Shown: positions 1 through 7,154 of the stretch, piece after piece
How the letters are laid out: every line of letters begins with the position of its first letter
How positions within the stretch are numbered: position 1 is the first letter of the stretch
DNA from: DASTCC01 sp035711465
GTDB taxonomy: Bacteria; Acidobacteriota; Vicinamibacteria; Vicinamibacterales; SCN-69-37
Assembly: GCA_035711465.1 (NCBI GenBank)
Contig: DASTCC010000106.1
Coordinates: 1 to 7,154, forward strand
Reading direction: 5' to 3'
Length of the DNA stretch: 7,154 nucleotides
The notes under the pieces: model-generated
What the model saw: only the letters and a program-made list of their open reading frames with translations
The model's database searches: none
What the model was told of the DNA's origin: nothing
Program-made: the position numbers and the translations under genes

Positions 1-847
1 GCGAACAAGCGCGTCTTGGCCAGCTTGATCGAAGAACGCACCGGAATCGTGGTGAATCCTGAGTCGCTCTTCGACGTCCAGGTGAAGCGGCTGCACGAAT
101 ACAAGCGGCAGCATCTGAACGTGCTCTACCTGGTGACGCTCTATAACCGGATTATTCGTGGCGATGCGGCGCCAGCGACGCCGCGCACGGTGATCGTCGG
201 CGGCAAGGCGGCGCCGGGATATCGCATGGCCAAGTTGATCATCAGGCTGATCAACGGCGTCGGCGCGGTCGTCAACCAGGACCCGCGGATCGCGGACCGG
301 CTCAAGGTGGTCTTCCTGCCCGATTTCAACGTCAAGACCAGTCAGCACGTCTATCCCGCCGCCGATCTGTCCGAACAGATCTCGACCGCCGGCAAGGAGG
401 CGTCGGGCACCGGCAACATGAAATTCGCGATGAACGGCGCGCTGACGATCGGCACGCTCGACGGCGCGAACGTCGAGATTCGCGACGCCGTCGGCCACGA
501 GAACTTTTTCCTGTTCGGGCTGACTGCTGACGAAGTGGCCGCGAAGAAGGCCAGCGGCTACCGGCCGCGCGACCTCTACGAATCGAATCAGGAGCTGCGG
601 GACGCGATCGATCTGATCGGCAGCGGCCTGTTCTCGAACGGCGACCGCGGTCTCTTCGAGCCGCTCGTCGAATCGCTGCTCACCCGCGACGACTACATGC
701 TGCTGGCCGATTATCAGGCCTACATCGACGCACAGGAACGAGTCAGCGAGGCCTACCGCGATCGACAGCGCTGGATCCGCATGTCGATCCGCAACGGCGC
801 GAGAGTCGGCCGCTTCTCGTCGGACCGTTCAATCCGCGAGTACTGCC

Positions 848-2943
<2,096 letters not shown>

Positions 2944-2953
<10 letters not shown>

Positions 2954-3972
2954 CCGACTACGCGACGTACTGCTCGATGCTCGATCGAGCGCGAAACGAA
3001 AGGTTCGCCTATCCGGCGGTCAACGTGACGTCGCTGACCACCGCCAACGCCGTCCTCAAAGGGCTGGCCGAGAGTGGCAGCGACGGGATCATCCAGGTCT
3101 CGACCGGCGGCGCCGCCTTCGCCTCGGGCACCGCCGTGAAAGACATGGTGCTCGGCGCCATCTCGATCGCCGAGCACGTTCACCGCGTCGCCGACCGCTA
3201 TCCGATCCGCGTGGCGCTGCACACCGATCACTGCCAGGCGGACAAGCTCGACAGCTTCGTGCTGCCGCTCGTCGAGGAAACCGAGAGGCGGCGCGCCGCC
3301 GGCCGGCCGAATCTCTTCAGCGGCCACATGTTCGACGGCAGCGCGCTGCCGTTGAAAGAGAACCTCGACATCGCCGTGAAGCTGCGCGAGCGGTTTGCGA
3401 AGAGCGATCTCATCCTCGAAATCGAGGCGGGCGTCGTCGGCGGCGAGGAAGACGGCATCCGCGCGAACGCGGCGGCGAAGCTCTACACGACGCCTGAGGA
3501 CACGCTCGAGGTGGCGCAGTGTCTGAACGCGCGTGCCGGTCCACGCTACCTGCTAGCCGCGACCTTCGGCAACGTGCACGGCGTCTACAAACCGGGTCAC
3601 GTGACGCTCAAACCGTCCATCCTGAAAGCCTGCCAGGATGTCGTCGTCGAGACCTATGGCGAGAGCTCGCGCTTCTATTTCGTCTTCCACGGCGGGTCGG
3701 GATCCGAGCTGCGCGACATCCACCAGGCGCTCGACTACGGCGTGGTGAAGATGAATGTGGATACCGACATGCAGTACGCGTTCACACGAGCCGTCGCCGA
3801 TCACTTCTTCAAGCACTACGACGGCGTGCTCAGAGTGGACGGCGAGGTCGGCAGGAAGAAGGCCTACGATCCGCGCACCTACCTGGCGCTCGCCGAACAG
3901 GCGATGGCCGAACGCGTCAAGCGGGCGGCAATCGAGCTTCGATCCGCCGGAACGGCGCTGGCGGCCGCATGA
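2944..3972 (+). CDS. fba: Class II (zinc-dependent) fructose-1,6-bisphosphate aldolase
   Basis: This enzyme reversibly cleaves fructose-1,6-bisphosphate to glyceraldehyde-3-phosphate and dihydroxyacetone phosphate in the cytosol. The 342-residue protein resembles the Mycobacterium tuberculosis class II enzyme (344 residues, compared from memory) along its whole length. Seen directly: LHTDHC with catalytic Asp95 and zinc ligand His96; the mobile-loop segment GVVGGEEDG (163-171) with the Glu168/Glu169 pair; GNVHG with zinc ligand His212; FHGGSG with zinc ligand His249; and the phosphate-binding NVDTD (271-275). KKAYDPRTYL lies near the C-terminus. No key residue is missing. The ATG at 2944 overlaps the end of glgX by 10 nt and has a good Shine-Dalgarno. 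The TGA stop at 3970-3972 shares four bases with the pfk start (ATGA). Sugar specificity such as tagatose bisphosphate is possible within the family, but adjacent pfk makes the glycolytic role by far the most likely. Confidence 0.97.
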
Positions 3973-5270
3973 TCGCGCCGCACGCGGGCCGGTCGCTCGA
4001 CTTCACGATCGCACGGCTCGGCGACTGCCGCGTGCCGTCGCCGATGTCGGGCGTGCGATTCGTCGAGGACGACGAGCGCGTCCTCTTTCCGTCGACGGTG
4101 AACGAGCTGCGGCGAATGCTGGCGGCGGGCGCCGAGCCGCCGGCGATGGAGTCGGCCGGTCCACGTGCGCGGCTCTTCTTCGATCCCTCAGCCATCGCCT
4201 GTGGCATCGTCACCTGCGGCGGGCTCTGCCCCGGCCTGAACGACGTGATTCGCTCGATCGTCCTGAGCCTGCACCATCACTACGGCGTGCCGCGGATCTA
4301 CGGATTCCGCTTCGGCTATGCCGGGCTCGTGGAGCGGCTCGGCCACGAACCGCTCGATCTGGCGCCCAGCGGCGTCAACCGGATCCACGAAATGGGCGGT
4401 TCGGTCCTCGGATCGTCGCGCGGCCCGCAGGACCCGGCGGAAATGGTCGACCGACTCCAACGCCTCGGCATCAGGATCCTCTTCGCGATCGGCGGGGACG
4501 GCACGCTTCGCGGTGCGCACGCGATCAGCGAAGAAGCGGCGCGGCGCGGCACGCCGATCAGCGTCATCGGCGTTCCGAAGACGATCGACAACGACGTCTC
4601 CTTCGTGCAGAAGACGTTCGGCTTCGAGACCGCGGTCAGCGAAGCGCGGCGCGCGACCTACGCCGCCAACAGCGAAGCCGAGGCGGCGGAGAACGGCATC
4701 GGACTGGTGAAGCTGATGGGCCGCGACTCGGGATTCATCGCGGCCTACGCCGTGCTCGTCGACGGTCAGGTGAACTTCTGTCTCGTCCCCGAGGTTCCGT
4801 TCACGCTCGAACGGCTCCTGAGCGAGCTCCGCCGCCGCGTCGAACGCCGCGGACACGCCGTGATCGTGGTCGCGGAAGGGGCGGGCCAGGATCTGATGGC
4901 TGACGCCGGCGACCGCGATGCGTCGGGAAACATCAAGCACGGTGATATCGGCATCTTCCTGCGCGATGCGATTACTCGCGGCTTCAGGGAATCGGGGACG
5001 GCAGTCTCTCTCAAGTACGTCGATCCGAGCTACGCCATCAGAAGCGTGCCGGCCACGGCCCACGACTCGGCGTTCTGCCTGCTGCTGGGACACGACGCGG
5101 TCCACGCCGGGATGACCGGGCGAACCGACATGGTGGTCGGCTTCTGGAATCACCAGTTCACGCACGTGCCGATCGTCCTGGCGGCCTCGGCGCGGAAGAG
5201 AATCGATCCGGACGGCGCGCTGTGGAGCAGCGTGCTCGCCTCGACCGGTCAGCCGAGGAACATGTGTTGA
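3969..5270 (+). CDS. pfk: 6-phosphofructokinase, long plant/kinetoplastid-like type, probably ATP-dependent
   Basis: This enzyme phosphorylates fructose-6-phosphate to fructose-1,6-bisphosphate, the substrate of the aldolase encoded just upstream. It has 433 residues against about 320 in E. coli PfkA; the extra length is mainly an N-terminal segment before the nucleotide-binding GGLCPG (84-89). Then come GGDGT (175-179), PKTIDND with the catalytic base Asp207 (203-209), MGR (250-252) and PEVPF with Glu275. The later KYVDPSYAIRSVPA and the following AVHAGMTG segment resemble plant and trypanosomatid PFKs. Gly178 in GGDGT is the residue linked to ATP use; PPi-dependent enzymes usually have Asp there. 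Lys204, however, is the residue common in PPi enzymes and in the long ATP enzymes. The ATG at 3969 is chosen because it overlaps the fba stop as ATGA and leaves FTIARLGDCRVPSP intact; the frame is open further upstream, but only as a shadow of fba. The phosphoryl donor is inferred, not proven. Confidence 0.94.
   Translation: MIAPHAGRSLDFTIARLGDCRVPSPMSGVRFVEDDERVLFPSTVNELRRMLAAGAEPPAMESAGPRARLFFDPSAIACGIVTCGGLCPGLNDVIRSIVLSLHHHYGVPRIYGFRFGYAGLVERLGHEPLDLAPSGVNRIHEMGGSVLGSSRGPQDPAEMVDRLQRLGIRILFAIGGDGTLRGAHAISEEAARRGTPISVIGVPKTIDNDVSFVQKTFGFETAVSEARRATYAANSEAEAAENGIGLVKLMGRDSGFIAAYAVLVDGQVNFCLVPEVPFTLERLLSELRRRVERRGHAVIVVAEGAGQDLMADAGDRDASGNIKHGDIGIFLRDAITRGFRESGTAVSLKYVDPSYAIRSVPATAHDSAFCLLLGHDAVHAGMTGRTDMVVGFWNHQFTHVPIVLAASARKRIDPDGALWSSVLASTGQPRNMC
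5255..5259 (+). promoter_or_regulatory. Ribosome binding site of pyk, decides the TTG start
   Basis: GAGGA lies 7 nt before the TTG at 5267 and 4 nt before the in-frame GTG at 5264. The spacing favours TTG. It sits within the last codons of pfk. Confidence 0.65.
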
Positions 5271-6700
5271 CGAACCGAACCAAGATCGTCGCGACCGTCG
5301 GCCCGGCGTCGTGGTCGCCGCCGGTGCTGCGCCAGCTGATCGACGCTGGGGTCGACGTCTTCCGGCTCAACTTCTCGCACGGGACGCACGACGAACACAG
5401 CGCGATCCTCGCCGACATCCGCGCCGTGAGCCGCGAGATGGATCGCCACGTCGCCGTGCTACAGGATCTGTGCGGGCCGAAGATGCGGCTCGAGCCGATT
5501 CCCGGCGACGTCGTCGAATGCCGCCTGGACGACGAATTCACGCTCGTCACCGAGCCCACGATGACGACGGGGCACGAACTGATGTGTTCGTATCGCGAAC
5601 TGCCGAACGATCTCAGGCAGGGCGAAGCGGTCTTGTTCGCTGACGGCACGGTCGCGATGACGGTGACCGGCACCAGCCCCGGCGCCGTGCGGTTGCGGGT
5701 GACACTGCCCGGGCGTCTGCGGTCGCGTCAGGGGTTGAACCTGCCCGGCAGCGATCTGGCCGTGAGCGCGCTGACCGACAAGGACCTGGGCGATCTCGAG
5801 TGGACGGCGCGGCACGCGGCCGATGTCGATTTCGTCGGTTTGTCGTTCGCGCGTCGCGCCGAGGACGTCGCGCGGTTACGACGGGAGCTCGAGGCGCGGC
5901 AATGCGTGGCGCGCGTCGTGGTCAAGATCGAAAAGCCGCAGGCCGTCGAGCATCTCGAGTCGATCGTCTTCGCCACCGACGCGGTGATGGTGGCGCGCGG
6001 CGATCTCGGCGTCGAGATGGACGTGCAGCGCGTGCCGGCCATCCAGAAGCGCATCATCGCGCTGTGCAATCAGGCGCATCGGCCGGTGATCACGGCAACA
6101 CAGATGCTGAACAGCATGGAGCGCTCCAGCCGGCCGACGCGCGCTGAAGCCAGCGACGTGTTCAACGCCGTCGTCGACGGCGCCGACGCTGTCATGCTGT
6201 CGGGCGAGAGCGCCGTCGGTCAGTATCCGGTCGAAGCGGTGATCACGATGCGGCGCATTTGTGCGGAAGCGGAAGCGTATCTGAAATCGCGGCGGCGGAC
6301 AGCGCACGGAGAACCGTCCTCCTTGTCCGGGTTCGTCGATCCGATCACCGAAGCCGCTGTCGACGCGGCTTGCCTGATGACCGACCAGCTCGACGCCGCG
6401 TTGATCGTCGTCGGCGCCGAATCGGGTCGCACCGCCCTGGCGCTCAGCAATCGCCGACCCACCGCCGCGGTCCTCGCGATCGCCAGGACCGAACGCGTGG
6501 CTCGCCGCCTCAGCCTGTGCTGGGGTGTGACGCCGGTGGTGTTCGCGGATCTGTCCTCGGCGGAGCGCGTGTTGACCGTCGGGATCGAGTGGGCCAAATC
6601 GCGCGGGCTCGTCACAAGCGGCCAGCACGCCGTACTCCTGCGGGGAGAGGTGCCGAACCATCCCGACGTCCGCGCCGTACTGGCCGGAACGATCAACTGA
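5267..6700 (+). CDS. pyk: Pyruvate kinase, predicted K+-independent
   Basis: This enzyme transfers phosphate from phosphoenolpyruvate to ADP, giving pyruvate and ATP at the end of glycolysis. From a TTG start the protein has 477 residues, the usual size, with the A/B/C domain order and no extra C-terminal PEP-utilising domain. Motifs: RTKIVATVGPAS at the N-terminus; RLNFSH (33-38) with the substrate-binding Arg33, Asn35 and Ser37; VVVKIEK with catalytic Lys220 and metal ligand Glu222; ARGDLG (243-248) with Asp246; TATQML (from 276); and MLSGESAVGQYP. Where K+-dependent enzymes read DTKGPE, this one reads DLCGPK (67-72), so the key Glu is Lys72, a mark of K+-independent pyruvate kinases. TTG is preferred because it has a well-spaced GAGGA, overlaps the pfk stop by 4 nt (TTGA), and gives the typical MTNRTKIVAT beginning. 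GTG at 5264 is the alternative. No terminator is evident after the TGA at 6698-6700. Confidence 0.96.
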   Translation: MTNRTKIVATVGPASWSPPVLRQLIDAGVDVFRLNFSHGTHDEHSAILADIRAVSREMDRHVAVLQDLCGPKMRLEPIPGDVVECRLDDEFTLVTEPTMTTGHELMCSYRELPNDLRQGEAVLFADGTVAMTVTGTSPGAVRLRVTLPGRLRSRQGLNLPGSDLAVSALTDKDLGDLEWTARHAADVDFVGLSFARRAEDVARLRRELEARQCVARVVVKIEKPQAVEHLESIVFATDAVMVARGDLGVEMDVQRVPAIQKRIIALCNQAHRPVITATQMLNSMERSSRPTRAEASDVFNAVVDGADAVMLSGESAVGQYPVEAVITMRRICAEAEAYLKSRRRTAHGEPSSLSGFVDPITEAAVDAACLMTDQLDAALIVVGAESGRTALALSNRRPTAAVLAIARTERVARRLSLCWGVTPVVFADLSSAERVLTVGIEWAKSRGLVTSGQHAVLLRGEVPNHPDVRAVLAGTIN

Positions 6701-6843
6701 ATCGGCTCAGAGCGCGCAGGCCGGTGAGGTCTCGGAGGACGTCGAGCAGGCGATCATCTCGAGGGTGCAGGAGCTGGCTGGGACGGCGCCGATGCGATCC
6801 TGATTGCAGATTGAAGGGGACGATCTCGGCGGCTTGTCGCCCA

Positions 6844-6856
6844 GGCCGGTCCGGCC
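6844..6856. repeat. Perfect GC-only inverted repeat (6-bp arms, 1-nt centre)
   Basis: GGCCGG, a central T, then CCGGCC form a perfect dyad. The loop is too short for a good RNA hairpin, so a protein-binding palindrome or a chance GC-rich palindrome is as likely as an RNA element. It directly abuts a second inverted repeat. Confidence 0.5.
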
Positions 6857-6877
6857 GCTGCCCGCGCGCGCGGCAGC
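6857..6877. repeat. Inverted repeat able to form a GC hairpin (6-bp stem, 9-nt CG-alternating loop)
   Basis: GCTGCC and GGCAGC flank an alternating CGCGCGCGC centre. An RNA hairpin is possible, but no T-run follows on the + strand and no matching A-run precedes it for the - strand, so it is not a standard intrinsic terminator. It might be a transcript 3'-end structure, an operator, or chance in GC-rich DNA. Confidence 0.45.
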
Positions 6878-6943
6878 CCGCTCCAAGGCGGTCTCAACCT
6901 CTGGCGTCGAACGTCGTCTGCGTAACCACTTGACCATGTACGT

Positions 6944-6949
6944 GAGAGG
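6944..6949 (+). promoter_or_regulatory. Ribosome binding site of the vapB-like gene
   Basis: GAGAGG lies 5 nt before the ATG at 6955 and supports that start over the out-of-frame ATG at 6936. Confidence 0.7.
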
Positions 6950-6954
6950 TCGCG

Positions 6955-7154
6955 ATGAAGACTGCGAAGGTGTTCAGGAGCGGCAACAGTCAGGCGGTCA
7001 GGATTCCGAAGGAATTTCAATTGGAAGGCGACGAAGTGGAGATTCGCCGCAAGGGCAATGCGCTCATCCTGCTGCCGAAGTCGCGCTCCTGGGAGAGCCT
7101 CTTCGACAGCCTGACGAAGTTCACCGACGACTTTCTTGCCGACGGCCGTCGTCA
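6955..7154 (+). CDS. vapB: VapB-like antitoxin, AbrB/MazE (SpoVT) fold, 3' end outside window
   Basis: This is the likely antitoxin of a type II toxin-antitoxin pair: it would bind DNA through its N-terminal swapped-hairpin domain to repress its own operon, and neutralise a VapC-type PIN-domain RNase through its C-terminus. Sixty-six residues are visible before the window ends with the frame still open; the family usually has about 75-90. The N-terminus reads MKTAKVFRSGNSQAVRIPKE, the typical SGNSQAVR(I/L)PKE hallmark, followed by DEVEIRRKGNALILLPK, the second strand pair of the domain. The tail from about residue 46 (SWESLFDSL, then DDFLADGRR) matches the toxin-binding region of VapB proteins. 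It is separated from pyk by 254 nt and has its own Shine-Dalgarno, so it is a separate transcription unit. The toxin gene would be expected immediately downstream. MazE-type antitoxins are the alternative, but the SGNSQAVR and DDF signatures favour VapB. Confidence 0.88.
   Translation, partial: MKTAKVFRSGNSQAVRIPKEFQLEGDEVEIRRKGNALILLPKSRSWESLFDSLTKFTDDFLADGRR

Larger units (their letters stand above)
6701..6954 (+). other. Intergenic region between pyk and the vapB-like gene
   Basis: No convincing gene is seen on either strand. The frames that stay open here are rich in Arg, Pro and Ser with no recognisable domain, or lack a start codon. There is no hairpin plus T-tract to end the pyk transcript. 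The region contains two adjacent inverted repeats (6844-6877) and, at its right end, the ribosome binding site of the antitoxin gene. The vapB promoter should lie here, but no clear -35/-10 pair could be identified. Confidence 0.6.

Noticed and set aside
3519..3968. Possible N-terminal extension of pfk by 150 codons upstream of 3969
   Set aside because: It overlaps fba, is Arg-rich and unlike any PFK. The ATGA overlap at 3969 and the family-like N-terminus after it fix the start.
4188..5165. A 325-codon open frame on the - strand opposite pfk
   Set aside because: It mirrors the pfk codons, has no recognisable motif, and lies wholly within an intact, strongly supported gene.
5876..6661. A 261-codon open frame on the - strand opposite pyk
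   Set aside because: It is rich in His, Arg and Asp in the way antisense GC-rich frames are, with no domain. The sense strand encodes complete pyruvate kinase motifs.
6702..6809. An open + strand frame with a balanced, acidic composition (contains GEVSEDVEQAIISRVQELAG), possibly a gene remnant
   Set aside because: It has no start codon of its own, is only about 35 codons long, and resembles nothing I know. The composition is suggestive, but not enough to call a pseudogene.
6930..6935. TTGACC as a -35 box for vapB
   Set aside because: A -10 box at normal spacing would fall on the start codon, where no TATAAT-like sequence exists, and the ribosome binding site would not be transcribed.
6707..6937. 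A 76-codon - strand frame in the gap after pyk
   Set aside because: The composition is low in information, no family is recognised, it ends just after pyk, and it has no context supporting a gene.

Overview
The window is a GC-rich, almost gap-free bacterial stretch. Its codons are strongly biased to G/C in the third position, and two of the genes use GTG or TTG as start codon. No gene is a clear marker of lineage. A Mycobacterium-like class II aldolase, a long plant/kinetoplastid-like phosphofructokinase, alternative starts and a VapB antitoxin next door would all fit a soil or sediment bacterium such as a member of Acidobacteriota, but that placement is a guess.

Positions 1-6700 hold five genes on the + strand with no intergenic space: the 3' part of glgP (glycogen phosphorylase, cut by the window edge), glgX (glycogen debranching enzyme), fba (class II fructose-1,6-bisphosphate aldolase), pfk (6-phosphofructokinase) and pyk (pyruvate kinase). 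Every neighbouring pair overlaps, by 32, 10, 4 and 4 nt in turn, so the genes are almost certainly co-transcribed and translationally coupled. The operon promoter and the 5' end of glgP lie upstream of the window.

Together the genes make a glycogen-to-pyruvate module. GlgP releases glucose-1-phosphate from outer chains and GlgX removes the limit-dextrin branches. After phosphoglucomutase and glucose-6-phosphate isomerase (not in the window), Pfk makes fructose-1,6-bisphosphate and Fba cleaves it. Pyk performs the last ATP-yielding step. The operon joins glycogen breakdown to the two largely irreversible control steps of glycolysis.

Positions 6701-6954 are non-coding as far as can be seen. 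They contain two adjacent GC-rich inverted repeats but no classical terminator with a T-tract. At 6955 an AbrB/MazE-type VapB antitoxin gene begins and runs off the right edge, so its toxin partner would lie just outside. Nothing here is plainly a new biological system. The points most worth checking are the operon composition, the predicted K+-independent pyruvate kinase, and the mixed cofactor signature of the phosphofructokinase.
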